Virus record (IMG/VR): IMGVR_UViG_3300025151_004231
Coordinates: 1-64,000 of that record
Strand: one strand, 5' to 3'
DNA length: 64,000 nucleotides
Origin: a virus
Shown here: one piece after another, positions 6,070 through 14,582 of the stretch
How the letters are laid out: each line of letters begins with the position of its first letter
Position numbering within the stretch: the stretch's first letter is position 1
Position numbers and translations under genes: made by a program
The notes under the pieces: generated by a model
Seen by the model: the letters and a program-made list of their open reading frames with translations, nothing else
The model's database searches: none
Told to the model about the DNA's origin: nothing

Positions 6070-6309
6070 ATGCAAATCAACACTCAACTAGCAAAAGCCT
6101 TCAACCGAGCAGTCACTACTGCTGAAAATATCAACGAAGATGGTTCTATTAACTGGAACTTTGTTGATGCTGACTGTTACATGGATCTCGCAGATAATTT
6201 CTACTTGGAAATTCCTGCTAACATCAATTACATTGAGCAATTCAACTATCTGGCTGATTGCTACACTGGCAAGATCACTCTTGCTGATCGTATTCAAATC
6301 CCTGCATAA
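6070..6309 (+). CDS. small hypothetical early protein, 79 aa
   Basis: First gene behind a consensus early promoter, with AAAGGAAC as ribosome-binding site. The protein is acidic and soluble (MQINTQLAKAFNRAV start, central DGSINWNFVDADCYMDL). No domain is recognised. The position suggests an early host-takeover protein. Confidence 0.7.
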   Translation: MQINTQLAKAFNRAVTTAENINEDGSINWNFVDADCYMDLADNFYLEIPANINYIEQFNYLADCYTGKITLADRIQIPA

Positions 6310-6318
6310 GGACTCTTT

Positions 6319-6582
6319 ATGTCATTCTATACGCACACCGTCAATCCTATTGGCGTTTTCACTGAAAAAGATTGTGGCAACTACTTTGAGTGGTCTGTCA
6401 ATGATGATCCAATGTCTTGGTGCGAGGACTTCCCTCACAAGATTTGGGTAGGTGACACAATAGGTTCCCCATACCGATATGGTTTGGTCAAAAAGACTGT
6501 TGCGTATGTCTGTGTCGATGAAGACGAATTTGGTCTTCCAGTAGTCGAAAAATGGGCACTAAAAAAATGTCAAAAATATTGA
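6319..6582 (+). CDS. small hypothetical early protein, 87 aa
   Basis: Follows the previous gene by nine bases with AAGGA upstream of the ATG. Trp- and Asp-rich (DCGNYFEWSVNDDPMSW, GDTIGSPYRYG). The KIWVGDTI part resembles a small beta-barrel, but no family is identified. Confidence 0.65.
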   Translation: MSFYTHTVNPIGVFTEKDCGNYFEWSVNDDPMSWCEDFPHKIWVGDTIGSPYRYGLVKKTVAYVCVDEDEFGLPVVEKWALKKCQKY

Positions 6583-6590
6583 AAAAAGGC

Positions 6591-6619
6591 TTGACATTGG
6601 GTACCCAATTTAGTATAAT
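6591..6619 (+). promoter_or_regulatory. sigma70-type early promoter with 14-bp palindrome
   Basis: TTGACA, 17 bases, TATAAT. The spacer holds ATTGGGTACCCAAT (6596-6609), a perfect palindrome sharing its core with the promoter near 6006. The same AAAAGGC block precedes the -35 box. Confidence 0.92.
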
Positions 6620-6649
6620 AGTTGTATAAATTAAATCAAAGGAGCGTTT

Positions 6650-6934
6650 ATGTCTATAGTTAGCAACAAAGAACTTGACAACATCAAGTCAGCAATTTCA
6701 AAAGGTCATTTTAATCTTGACCAACTGAATGATTTACGTCAGTTCATCGTTTCTGTTTCTGTTAGCAATGCTAAATCTCAAATCAAAGTTGGAGATTCAG
6801 TGTACGTTGTTCAGAAAACTAAAAAGACCCTTGGTGTTGTTACAGACATCAAAATCAAAAAGGCGATTGTCAGAATGAATGGTAGCATGTATAATGTACC
6901 TCTTTCAATGATAGAGCCGGTGGAGGAATTGTAA
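6650..6934 (+). CDS. KOW/SH3-like small phage protein, 94 aa
   Basis: An alpha-helical N-terminal half (NKELDNIKSAISKGHF) is followed by IKVGDSVYVVQKTKKTLGVVTDIKIKKAIVRM, a typical KOW or SH3-like strand pattern seen in small T4-like phage proteins. Strong early promoter and GGAGCG ribosome-binding site. A nucleic-acid-binding role is plausible but not shown. Confidence 0.7.
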   Translation: MSIVSNKELDNIKSAISKGHFNLDQLNDLRQFIVSVSVSNAKSQIKVGDSVYVVQKTKKTLGVVTDIKIKKAIVRMNGSMYNVPLSMIEPVEEL

Positions 6935-7107
6935 TGCAGGCAACAAGTAGTTATAGCAACGAGTTAGTTCAATGGTGGACTGTTGCGAACATCAACGGTT
7001 ACCCTCAAAGGGTTTACTGTACTGCGGCGAATGCGTTTGAAGCAAGTAACATCTTCAAATCACTGTACGGCAGTCAGTTAATCAACGAGTACGCCAGTAG
7101 GGTGTAA
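6934..7107 (+). CDS. small hypothetical protein, 57 aa
   Basis: The ATG overlaps the previous stop by one base (TAATG), and GGAGGAA is the ribosome-binding site. The protein MQATSSYSNELVQWWTVAN with ANAFEASNIFKSLYG resembles small phage proteins of unknown function. It ends just before a hairpin. Confidence 0.65.
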   Translation: MQATSSYSNELVQWWTVANINGYPQRVYCTAANAFEASNIFKSLYGSQLINEYASRV

Positions 7108-7115
7108 AGAATTTT

Positions 7116-7140
7116 GGTAGGGTTTCGGCCCTACCTTAAT
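7116..7140 (+). terminator. GC-rich hairpin, probable terminator
   Basis: GGTAGGG-TTTCGG-CCCTACC followed by TTAAT, right after a stop codon. The T tract is short, so termination may be partial. Confidence 0.55.
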
Positions 7141-7207
7141 AAGTGTGCAATGGGAGTTGCATGTATTTTAATGAGTTAAACTTAGTTTATATTTTAGGAG
7201 AAACATT

Positions 7208-7561
7208 ATGACAACTCAAACCTTTTCAGTAATCGGTATTACTGAGCATAACGGAAATTCAAAAGTCCGTTTCACAGATGACATGGTAAGGCGTGTCAAA
7301 CAGTTCAGCAAGGGCGGAGCGACTCGTTGTGAGTTTATCTCTCTTCCTGAAGCAATGACTAAACTAGATGGATTGGAATATATGCTTACGCATCCTTCTT
7401 TTCAATCACCTGAAGATCAGGCTACAATCTCTGATGCGATTGCTGATCGTTCTAAAACATCTGGTAAAGTAAAAGTGACCATGTCACTTGATGCTATCCG
7501 TGAACGCGGTAAGCAAGATGCTGATACACTAGAATCAGTGTTGAATGCTGTAGTTAGTTAA
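7208..7561 (+). CDS. hypothetical phage protein, 117 aa
   Basis: Begins MTTQTFSVIGITEHNG, with AGGAGAAAC upstream. A mixed alpha/beta soluble protein with no recognised motif. It is the last gene of the plus-strand block and is followed by a strong bidirectional terminator. Confidence 0.7.
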   Translation: MTTQTFSVIGITEHNGNSKVRFTDDMVRRVKQFSKGGATRCEFISLPEAMTKLDGLEYMLTHPSFQSPEDQATISDAIADRSKTSGKVKVTMSLDAIRERGKQDADTLESVLNAVVS

Positions 7562-7574
7562 TAACAACAGCCAC

Positions 7575-7601
7575 AAAAAAAGGGCTTTCGGGCCCTTTTT
7601 T
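7575..7601. terminator. bidirectional terminator
   Basis: GGGC and GCCC form the stem around a short loop, flanked by A7 on one side and a T run on the other, so it can stop both converging transcripts. Confidence 0.88.
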
Positions 7602-7613
7602 ATTGGATAAATT

Positions 7614-8420
7614 TTATACTGTTGGTGCGGCGTTTTTATATGGGTGACTTACTGGTAAATTACTTTGTAGTCCCCACTTCCATGCTAAGTAACCTTCTGC
7701 TTTCTCTACATTAGAGACATCAGTACCACCTGTACCTGTAGGTCCTGCTACCCAAAAGAATTCAGCGGCTTTACCTTGTAATTCAACAGAGGCTCTGTTA
7801 CGCATTAATCTAAAGTCTGCTGTAGAACTCATAGAGGTATTATATGGATCACCGGCTGTTGCAACTGCCCCGTTTATTCTACCAAAGATTTCATTACCTG
7901 TTTTATTAAAAGTTGTAGAAACTATAGTCCAAGTGTTTATTGAAACCGGTACTAAAAAGTCTTGTTTTGCCTTTCCTGTTACAATCGCATTTGATCCATC
8001 ATAATCAATTTCGCCTGGCCAACTGCTACTGGAATTACTACTGCTGACTGCATACGTTCTTGTTGCATCAGCACTCCAAAAACTATCTCTTGTACTAGTG
8101 GTCACGTTAAACTGAAAAATGCCTGCGGCATAATGATTTCCGCTACTTGCATAAGGACCGTTGCCAGTACTAATAATACTTTCATTACCGTCAAAAGTTC
8201 CCGTAGTCAAGCCGTTTAGTGTTGTAAGAACACTTGGCGTACCGTTAATTGATAGAGTAAAGTTACCTGCTTTATCTGTTAGAGCAGTGATGTTGCTCCC
8301 TGCTAGAGTGTATGAAGATGCATCACCGAAGTCAACCCAGACATCAGGGTTAAGATTTTCTGGTGTTAGTAGTTCAGCACTATGCCAGGCCATTTGCGCC
8401 ATCATCATTGCGCCAGCCAT
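7614..8420 (-). CDS. LamG/concanavalin-like virion appendage protein, 268 aa
   Basis: The pattern PDVWVDFGDASSYTL, FDGNESIISTGNGPY and the C-terminal AEGYLAWKWGLQSNLP plus HPYKNAAP is typical of lectin-like domains at the tips of marine phage fibres. Probable role: carbohydrate binding or fibre tip. It follows the repetitive fibre gene directly and ends at the shared terminator. Confidence 0.75.
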   Translation of the reverse strand: MAGAMMMAQMAWHSAELLTPENLNPDVWVDFGDASSYTLAGSNITALTDKAGNFTLSINGTPSVLTTLNGLTTGTFDGNESIISTGNGPYASSGNHYAAGIFQFNVTTSTRDSFWSADATRTYAVSSSNSSSSWPGEIDYDGSNAIVTGKAKQDFLVPVSINTWTIVSTTFNKTGNEIFGRINGAVATAGDPYNTSMSSTADFRLMRNRASVELQGKAAEFFWVAGPTGTGGTDVSNVEKAEGYLAWKWGLQSNLPVSHPYKNAAPTV

Positions 8421-10811
8421 TTAACTTACTCCAGTGCCGCTAATAAACCATGTATCAGTGTCAACTTTCATTAATGTAGCAACTCCATATGTTGAAATTA
8501 CTCTGTTTCCTGCAGTTGAATTACCTGCTTGATAAAGAGTTACACCAGAGATAGCATTAACTAGAATGTTACCTGCGGCTTGCTCAACAATACTGATTGC
8601 TGTTCCTGTTGGGAACGCAACAGTTGCGTTTGTAGGAATCGATAATGTAATGTTTCCTGCTGTTGTTGATCTGAAATGTTTACCTGAATCTTCAAGTGCG
8701 ATTGTATCATCTGCTGATAATACGACCGGGGGAATTTCTTTATAACCTATTGCAAATCCGTTTGTGTTTGCATTGATGTTTCCACCTGCAATGTTTCCTG
8801 TTACAGTTAAGTCTACTAAAGTACCGAGACTAGTAATGTTTGGCTGTGCGGCTGTTGTTACAGTACCTGCTGTTGTTGCAGTAGTTGCTGTAACTGGTCC
8901 CCATGAGCCTGTACCATCTAAATAGTTTGCTGTATTACCATCTAAGTTGACTGTTGCAATATTACCTGCACCAGATACATTTGCGATAGCAACACTATTA
9001 GCAACTGCGGCAAATCCAACTTCACCTGATACATTAGCACCGACTACGTTAGAAATGCTTCCACCGTCTCCAGCAAATACACCTGCAGAAACTGTGATGT
9101 CACCTGTGTTTGCTGTCAAGCCTACTGATACGATTGTGTTACTAACAAGTAGTTCTGATAAAGTACCAACAGATCCGATATTTGGTTGTGCTGAATTGAT
9201 TACTTCTTGTGCAAGAACTGCTGTATTAATTGTTCCAGTTACGTTAGCGCCTGCGATATTTGATAAACCGCCACCATCGCCTGTAATTAATCCAGTAGTT
9301 GTAATTGCATTTGAACCAAATGCATTTAATAAAGTAACAACGTTTGAATCACCGTATGAACCACCACCTGGTGCCGCGGCGAATACACCGTTACCATATA
9401 GTACGTTGCCGGCTGCTCCGTCAATATCGATTGACGCAATGTTACCTGCTCCTGATACGTTTGCTAAAGCAACTGAGTTAGCAACTGCGGCAAATCCGAC
9501 TTCACCACTTACGTTAGCACCTGTAATGTTTGATAATTGATAACCGTCTCCAGTTAATGCTGGACTCGTTGCGGCCGCAAACACTCCATTACCATATAAG
9601 ACATTAGCGGCATCACCGTCAATGTTAATTGTTGAAATATTACCTAAAGTAGGTGTACCTGAAACATTTGCATAAGCAACTGCGTTTGCTGTTGCGGCAA
9701 AAGTAACTTCACCAGAGACATTTGCTCCGGCTACTGAGTTAGAAACTGCTGAGAATCCGACTTCACCACTTACGTTAGCACCTGCTACTGCATTTGCTGT
9801 AGCGGCGTTTGTGACTTCTCCTGATACATTAGCACCAGCAACTGCGTTAGCAGTAGCCGCGAATGATACTTCGCCAGAGACATTAGCACCTGTAAGGTTT
9901 GCTATTTGATATCCGTCACCAGTTAATGCAGGAGATGCGGCTGCCGCAAATACTCCATTACCGTATAATACATTTGATGCCGATCCATCAATATCGAGTG
10001 TTGAAATGTTACCTAATGTAGGTGTACCTGTTACGTTTGCATATGGTACGTTTGATAGTCCGCCACCGTCAGCAGTGACTAGACCTGTTGTTGTAATTGT
10101 GTTTGATCCGAATGCATTTAATAGAGTAACAACATTGCTGTCTCCATATGCAGTATCTGAATCTGCGGCAAATGTTCCGTCTCCTCTTAGTACATTAGAG
10201 ACGTTACCGTCTAAGTTAAGAGGGGAAACATTACCTAGTGTAGGTGTACCAGTTATGTTTGCGTAAACAACGTTTGATATTCCACCTGCATCACCTGTAA
10301 TAATGCCTGTTGCATTTAATGTTCCAGTTACATTAGCACCAGTACTAGTTACGATTAATACATCTGCTGTGCCACCAACTCCTACAGTTACGTTACCATC
10401 TGTTGTGGGGATATCAACATTTGATGTACCGTCTGTAATACTTGTTGCGGCTCCTGCTGGAACGTTTGTTAAGTTTGCTCCGTCACCCGCAAAGTATGCG
10501 GCAGTAACTGCTGTAGTTGCATTGATGTTTCCTGCATCTAAGTTTCCTGTGACGTTTGCACTTGTCAGATTTCCTACTGAAGTAATGTTTGGTTGAGCGG
10601 CGTTTGTTACATCTCCTGCAAGAGTTGCAACTGCGGCTGGTACAAAGTTACTTCCACCTGCTTCTGATAGAATCAAATTTCCAAGTAATTGTACTGTTGA
10701 TTTCTTTGTTTCAGGTGTCCCATTCATGTCTACAACGGCTACTAAGTCATTGTAGGTCATGTTTGCACTTGTTATATCTGAAAGTGCTGTAATTTTGATG
10801 TTTGTTGCCAT
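8421..10811 (-). CDS. repetitive tail-fibre-like protein, 796 aa
   Basis: Built from many short beta-rich repeats: variants of GANVSGEVTNAATANAVA, ANVSGTPTLGNIS, and IDGxAxNVLYGNGVFAAA recur from about residue 100 to 650. These make a long trimeric fibre shaft in related phages. The C-terminal 100 residues are not repetitive. The DNA repeats are close enough for unequal recombination, so length variation is expected. The start MATNIKITALSD is supported by the late promoter at 10834. Shadow frames on the other strand are artefacts of the repeats. Confidence 0.8.
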   Translation of the reverse strand: MATNIKITALSDITSANMTYNDLVAVVDMNGTPETKKSTVQLLGNLILSEAGGSNFVPAAVATLAGDVTNAAQPNITSVGNLTSANVTGNLDAGNINATTAVTAAYFAGDGANLTNVPAGAATSITDGTSNVDIPTTDGNVTVGVGGTADVLIVTSTGANVTGTLNATGIITGDAGGISNVVYANITGTPTLGNVSPLNLDGNVSNVLRGDGTFAADSDTAYGDSNVVTLLNAFGSNTITTTGLVTADGGGLSNVPYANVTGTPTLGNISTLDIDGSASNVLYGNGVFAAAASPALTGDGYQIANLTGANVSGEVSFAATANAVAGANVSGEVTNAATANAVAGANVSGEVGFSAVSNSVAGANVSGEVTFAATANAVAYANVSGTPTLGNISTINIDGDAANVLYGNGVFAAATSPALTGDGYQLSNITGANVSGEVGFAAVANSVALANVSGAGNIASIDIDGAAGNVLYGNGVFAAAPGGGSYGDSNVVTLLNAFGSNAITTTGLITGDGGGLSNIAGANVTGTINTAVLAQEVINSAQPNIGSVGTLSELLVSNTIVSVGLTANTGDITVSAGVFAGDGGSISNVVGANVSGEVGFAAVANSVAIANVSGAGNIATVNLDGNTANYLDGTGSWGPVTATTATTAGTVTTAAQPNITSLGTLVDLTVTGNIAGGNINANTNGFAIGYKEIPPVVLSADDTIALEDSGKHFRSTTAGNITLSIPTNATVAFPTGTAISIVEQAAGNILVNAISGVTLYQAGNSTAGNRVISTYGVATLMKVDTDTWFISGTGVS

Positions 10812-10833
10812 GTTCTATTATCCCCTAATAGTA

Positions 10834-10842
10834 GTATTTATC
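10834..10842 (-). promoter_or_regulatory. T4-type late promoter (GATAAATAC)
   Basis: Reads GATAAATAC on the minus strand, about 23 bases before the 796-aa fibre gene. Confidence 0.65.
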
Positions 10843-10852
10843 TTTTCTCCAG

Positions 10853-11776
10853 TTAAACAGCACTATCATCACTAACATAAGACCAACGTGAGTTTGTTGT
10901 ATCCCAAAATGCCATCTTACCACCTGGTGTACTGTCACTAATTGCTATCATTTGTCCTACTACACCAGATGCTGGCTTAGTTGCTACTGTGTAGACAGGA
11001 ACTTTATTAAACTCTACATCGATTGAACCAATAGATGTGATAGGTCCACCTGTGACTGTTAATGTATCACTTGTAATACCTACACTTTGTACAGTTCCGT
11101 CTGATAGATTTGTTGAACTTACTGTAACGTTTCCGTTTGCACTACTAACTGCTATGCCTGTTCCGGCATTTAATCTTGTTACTCCAGTGTTTGTAACTGT
11201 AATGTTACCTGCACTAGTAATTGGTCCGCCTGATACTGAAATACCTGTACTTGGATCTAAGCCAACACTTGTAACCGTTCCACCAGCAGTACCATTTGCT
11301 ATAGATGTAATTCTGCCATATGCATCAACAGTAACGTTGGCTTGAGCATATGATCCTGGAACAACACCTGATGTTGCTAAGTCTAAAGCAATCGTGCCAG
11401 AAGACACTATAGGGCTTCCTGAAACAGTCAGTCTACTTGAACTAGTAGATATGCCTACACTTGTTACTGTGCCGCCACCGTTGCCCCCTCCGCCTGTAGC
11501 AGAGATCGTTATATTTCCTGTAGTGCCACTTAGTGTTACACCTGTACCTGCAATTAAACGTGCAACACCTGTATTAGTGATTGTTACTGTGCCTGTTGTC
11601 GCATTTGAAGTTACACCAATTGCATCACCTGCATTGAATGTATTGAAATTACTTGCATTAGCAAATAATGTATCAAAGTTTACGTTAGTTTTAGTCCATG
11701 CAGTATATAGTGAATCACTACCAACTGATTCGTTTGGTAGACCTACATTAATTGATTGTTTTCCTGTTATAGCCAT
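10853..11776 (-). CDS. tail-fibre-like protein, 307 aa
   Basis: Repeats of the type GTVTSVGISTSSSRLTVSG and ITSAGNITVTNTGV form a beta-rich shaft. SLYTAWTKTNVNFDTLF near the N-terminus is common in phage fibre adaptors, and AFWDTTNSRWSYVSD near the C-terminus is typical of fibre ends. AAGGAAC precedes the ATG and a late promoter lies upstream. It probably works with the next fibre gene in host recognition. Confidence 0.8.
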   Translation of the reverse strand: MAITGKQSINVGLPNESVGSDSLYTAWTKTNVNFDTLFANASNFNTFNAGDAIGVTSNATTGTVTITNTGVARLIAGTGVTLSGTTGNITISATGGGGNGGGTVTSVGISTSSSRLTVSGSPIVSSGTIALDLATSGVVPGSYAQANVTVDAYGRITSIANGTAGGTVTSVGLDPSTGISVSGGPITSAGNITVTNTGVTRLNAGTGIAVSSANGNVTVSSTNLSDGTVQSVGITSDTLTVTGGPITSIGSIDVEFNKVPVYTVATKPASGVVGQMIAISDSTPGGKMAFWDTTNSRWSYVSDDSAV

Positions 11777-11800
11777 ACTTGTGTAAGTTCCTTATATCTT

Positions 11801-11809
11801 GTATTTATC
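11801..11809 (-). promoter_or_regulatory. T4-type late promoter (GATAAATAC)
   Basis: Minus-strand GATAAATAC about 24 bases before the 307-aa fibre gene, which has its own ribosome-binding site. Confidence 0.7.
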
Positions 11810-11820
11810 AATAAGGAGAA

Positions 11821-12144
11821 TTAGTATGGTGAGAATGAACTACCGCAACCGCACGTTGTTTGTGCCATTGGATTGCTGATAGAAAAACGTGATCCTTGTA
11901 AATCATTTTTGAAGTCTACTACAGCATTTTCTAAGTACTGCATAGATAATGAGTCAACTCTGACGTTTGTTTCTCCTGCTGGGATCTCAAAATCGTCTTC
12001 GTTTTGTGTTTCTTCCATAGAGAAACCATACTGAAATCCAGAACAACCTCCACCTGTAACATACATTCTTAAAAAGGTTTCTGGACTTTCGTCTTCTAAT
12101 ACTTCTTTAATTTTTTCTTGTGCTGATTCTGTTATTTGTATCAT
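11821..12144 (-). CDS. iscA: IscA/ErpA-type A-type Fe-S carrier, 107 aa
   Basis: The conserved Cys pattern is complete: GGGCSGFQYGF and TTCGCGSSF near the end. The family receives [2Fe-2S] or [4Fe-4S] clusters from IscU and hands them to apoproteins. Start MIQITESAQ is chosen because it aligns with the family and its ATG overlaps the SOD stop (ATGA). An IscU scaffold and YggX are encoded elsewhere in the window, so the phage carries several parts of an Fe-S supply chain. Confidence 0.92.
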   Translation of the reverse strand: MIQITESAQEKIKEVLEDESPETFLRMYVTGGGCSGFQYGFSMEETQNEDDFEIPAGETNVRVDSLSMQYLENAVVDFKNDLQGSRFSISNPMAQTTCGCGSSFSPY

Positions 12145-12719
12145 TTTCTTACTGATTGTCCCCAACGTGTAGAAATTACATTCCAGTTAATAATTTTCCA
12201 TGTCTCTTTAAGATACTTTTTCTTGTCTGAACCGTAATCTAAAATAAAGGCATGTTCCCACCAATCGATTAATAGCAATATATCATCTCGTACTTCATGT
12301 TCTTCGATTGTTTTAATTTTACCGTCGGTTGCTAAGTAAACCCAACCTGATCCTTCGATAGCCATTGCTTTGAATTCAACTTCTTTTTGAAAAACTTCGT
12401 ATGTGCCGAAATGCTTTTCGATGAATCCTTTCATAGGACCGTTTGGTTTGTTATTGTCTCTAACTTCTCTGAACTGAGGGAAGTAAACATTATGTAAAAA
12501 AGCACCTGCATAATTAAACTCAGGATTGCCTTCGTTGTTATTGTAACGTTTAGCATATCCCTTTGCTAACTTATCGTAATGCAAGTCTAATGTATCTCTA
12601 CTCATCACAGGCTTAACTTGTTTTGCTTCAAAGTTAAGTGGAATGATTTCTATATCTGTAGGCCTCTTTACTTTTGCTTCAGTCAGAGGTTGCTGTCTAT
12701 ACATACGTTGAATACTCAT
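12141..12719 (-). CDS. sodB: Fe/Mn superoxide dismutase, 192 aa
   Basis: Converts superoxide to peroxide and oxygen. Metal ligands are visible as His47 (LDLHYDKL), His76 (AFLHNVYF), and Asp152 and His156 in IDWWEHAF; NWNVISTRW closes the fold. About 25 N-terminal residues extend beyond the usual start and look disordered, so a start at codon 6 is possible. No Shine-Dalgarno is seen, but GATAAATA lies five bases before the ATG. Coupled by ATGA to iscA, suggesting joint protection of Fe-S enzymes. Confidence 0.9.
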   Translation of the reverse strand: MSIQRMYRQQPLTEAKVKRPTDIEIIPLNFEAKQVKPVMSRDTLDLHYDKLAKGYAKRYNNNEGNPEFNYAGAFLHNVYFPQFREVRDNNKPNGPMKGFIEKHFGTYEVFQKEVEFKAMAIEGSGWVYLATDGKIKTIEEHEVRDDILLLIDWWEHAFILDYGSDKKKYLKETWKIINWNVISTRWGQSVRK

Positions 12720-12724
12720 ATAGA

Positions 12725-12731
12725 TATTTAT
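12725..12731 (-). promoter_or_regulatory. late-promoter-like ATAAATA, five bases before sod ATG
   Basis: GATAAATA on the minus strand with exactly five bases to the ATG and no ribosome-binding site. Predicts a leaderless late mRNA. Confidence 0.55.
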
Positions 12732-13342
12732 CGATCTAAGACGGCAAGTATATTTTCTGCGGTTTCTAAATGTGATTTGGGACCTGGATGACCACCGTCA
12801 GTGCCATAGTCTTTACATGAATGCCATATCATTAATGAATCCCAAGTTTGATCTACAATTTTACAATGCATCACATCTATAATTTCACCTGGTATTATTC
12901 TGTGTAGGTTATGATATGTCATTTCTCCCTTAACATATAATGCCTCATCAGCATGAACTAAAAATTCAGGGTTTGTCCAAGAACCGGCAGGACACAGATT
13001 CTTTTGTCCATGTATATCCTTCATATAACGTTGATAGATAGGCCATTCAACAACTAGACACTTAGGTTCTTTTTTAGTATGCATAAACCAAGCAAGTAGA
13101 TTATGTTCTACCGCATCGATGCCACCTCCACCTACTCCTAGATTAACTTCATCGCCCCTAAGAACTGCTGATACCAAAGTAGAGTATCGTTGATCTATGT
13201 TAACACCTACTCCTACTGTGTGACTGGACCCTAGAAACAAACAATAGTTGTCTAAATCTATCTCATCTAGTTCTTTGGGCATTCTAAACCCAGCACTATT
13301 GTATTCTGTGTTTCCTCTTTCTCCCGCTTCTACTAACTTCAT
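12728..13342 (-). CDS. SGNH/GDSL hydrolase-like protein, 204 aa
   Basis: CLFLGSSHTVGVGV resembles block I of SGNH hydrolases, with Ser as nucleophile, and VNLGVGGGGIDA resembles block II (Gly). HPGPKSH near the end could be the Asp/His block. It may remove acyl groups from host or virion glycans. It overlaps its upstream paralog by ATGA. Moderately sure of the fold, unsure of activity. Confidence 0.65.
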   Translation of the reverse strand: MKLVEAGERGNTEYNSAGFRMPKELDEIDLDNYCLFLGSSHTVGVGVNIDQRYSTLVSAVLRGDEVNLGVGGGGIDAVEHNLLAWFMHTKKEPKCLVVEWPIYQRYMKDIHGQKNLCPAGSWTNPEFLVHADEALYVKGEMTYHNLHRIIPGEIIDVMHCKIVDQTWDSLMIWHSCKDYGTDGGHPGPKSHLETAENILAVLDR

Positions 13343-13995
13343 GCTAATAGTGCCCTACGGGCTTCTAAGAAGCCCTCAGAGACGATCTGAGCAACGTTCT
13401 CGTCATCAGAGTGATCAAGTTCTAGCACGTTTATAGAGTCTGTACGGGCTGTATATTCATCATTAGGACCCAAAATTAAGTATATAGGCACATCAATTTG
13501 GTCTAGTAACATACTGAACATACGTCTTCTTCCTATCCAATATCCAGCCTCATCTGCACGTTTGGATGCTTCTTGCGTATCTCTTTTATCATAATCTACA
13601 CCCAAAAAACTGTTAGCCCATTCACAACTCATGTAGATCATTTTGGGTTTGCTGTATACATGCAACCAATTAAATAGATTGTATCTCACACACTCAAGTC
13701 CACCATGCATGACAGCAAGATTGTAATATTGATGATTTATTTTCTTTGATAAAAGATAAGGCCAAGTTTCTTCTATAGGTTTATGCATATGCAAACATGC
13801 ATTGTCTCCTAATACTAAAAAGTATTTAGAAAATGACAGATCATCTCCTAATACTTCTTCAATTTCTTTGCATCTGTGACCACGAGAATTGAGGTCTGTT
13901 CCTGTATCGTTGAACAGAAAGCCTTCTTTAGTAGTTTTGGGTATGTCAATCGGAGCCTCATCACTGCCGTCTAAGTGTGCCAGTAATTGTGACAT
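13339..13995 (-). CDS. SGNH-like protein, paralog of downstream gene, 218 aa
   Basis: Shares the layout of the next gene: YFLVLGDNACLHMHK replaces block I (Asp-Asn instead of Ser-Ser), YNLAVMHGGLECVRYNLFNW matches the second block, and PKMIYMSCEWANSF matches VVEWPIYQRY. The altered nucleophile position suggests an inactive or different enzyme. Its ATG overlaps the infA stop by one base (TAATG). Confidence 0.6.
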   Translation of the reverse strand: MSQLLAHLDGSDEAPIDIPKTTKEGFLFNDTGTDLNSRGHRCKEIEEVLGDDLSFSKYFLVLGDNACLHMHKPIEETWPYLLSKKINHQYYNLAVMHGGLECVRYNLFNWLHVYSKPKMIYMSCEWANSFLGVDYDKRDTQEASKRADEAGYWIGRRRMFSMLLDQIDVPIYLILGPNDEYTARTDSINVLELDHSDDENVAQIVSEGFLEARRALLA

Positions 13996-14210
13996 TAGTT
14001 TCTCCTTACTATACGGCCCTGTGTTAAATCATAAGGAGAAATTTCAACTTGTACTTCATCGCCCATAATAATTTTGATTTCAAACTTACGCATTTTACCA
14101 CCGACATAAGCATTAAGAGTGTGACCATTTTCTAACGTAACTTTAAATCTAGCATTAGGAAGTACTTGAACTACTTTCCCGGTCATTGTAATATGGTCAC
14201 CCTTGCTCAT
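13995..14210 (-). CDS. infA: translation initiation factor IF-1, 71 aa
   Basis: An OB-fold protein of nearly the standard 72 aa: [33 protein letters not shown] followed by [26 protein letters not shown] matches bacterial IF-1 throughout. It binds the ribosomal A site during initiation. The start MSKGDHITM is chosen by alignment and overlap with the upstream stop. With phage S21 and tRNAs it suggests re-tuning of host initiation, perhaps relevant to the many leaderless-type starts here. Confidence 0.93.
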   Translation of the reverse strand: MSKGDHITMTGKVVQVLPNARFKVTLENGHTLNAYVGGKMRKFEIKIIMGDEVQVEISPYDLTQGRIVRRN

Positions 14211-14581
14211 TAATCTTTTAGGATATCCCACATCTTTGATTTTTCAGTCAACTCTTTTTCAAGTTCAACATAACGTTCTCTAAGTTCTTTTAATTCTGAC
14301 CACTGTTCTTCTAACTCGGGATTAGGTTGTAGAATTGCAAGTTTCTTGTTTACTTCTTCTTGCCACTCAAACAAACCTTCTAATCTTTTATCAGTATATG
14401 TTGTATCCCAATTGGAACTTAATGTAAACGAATCTGTAGTTAGACCGTCTAATATATTATTTGTACCATGCGGAGATGAAATTGTAATAGGGTCTGTGTT
14501 TACTGTAAAACTATCATTCATATCACCAAAGTCTAAAACATATTGATCATCGATAGTAATTGTATCTGAATAATTGCTCAT
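14210..14581 (-). CDS. hypothetical protein with C-terminal coiled coil, 123 aa
   Basis: The N-terminal half is acidic and beta-rich with Thr/Asp ([19 protein letters not shown]); the C-terminal half is a helix with heptads ([20 protein letters not shown]). This resembles small structural or assembly proteins of T4-like marine phages. Its stop overlaps the infA ATG. Confidence 0.65.
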   Translation of the reverse strand: MSNYSDTITIDDQYVLDFGDMNDSFTVNTDPITISSPHGTNNILDGLTTDSFTLSSNWDTTYTDKRLEGLFEWQEEVNKKLAILQPNPELEEQWSELKELRERYVELEKELTEKSKMWDILKD

Positions 14582-14582
14582 T

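Noticed and set aside
8947-9540. Long open frames on the plus strand opposite the fibre genes (also 10006-10596, 11037-11786, 8161-8424)
   Set aside because: They arise because the GCT/ACT-rich fibre repeats have few stops in the opposite frame. Products are low-complexity Pro/Thr/Val strings with no ribosome-binding sites.
8421-10811. Regular short repeats that could suggest a CRISPR array
   Set aside because: Repeats are in frame, degenerate and protein-coding; there are no constant-length unique spacers and no cas genes.
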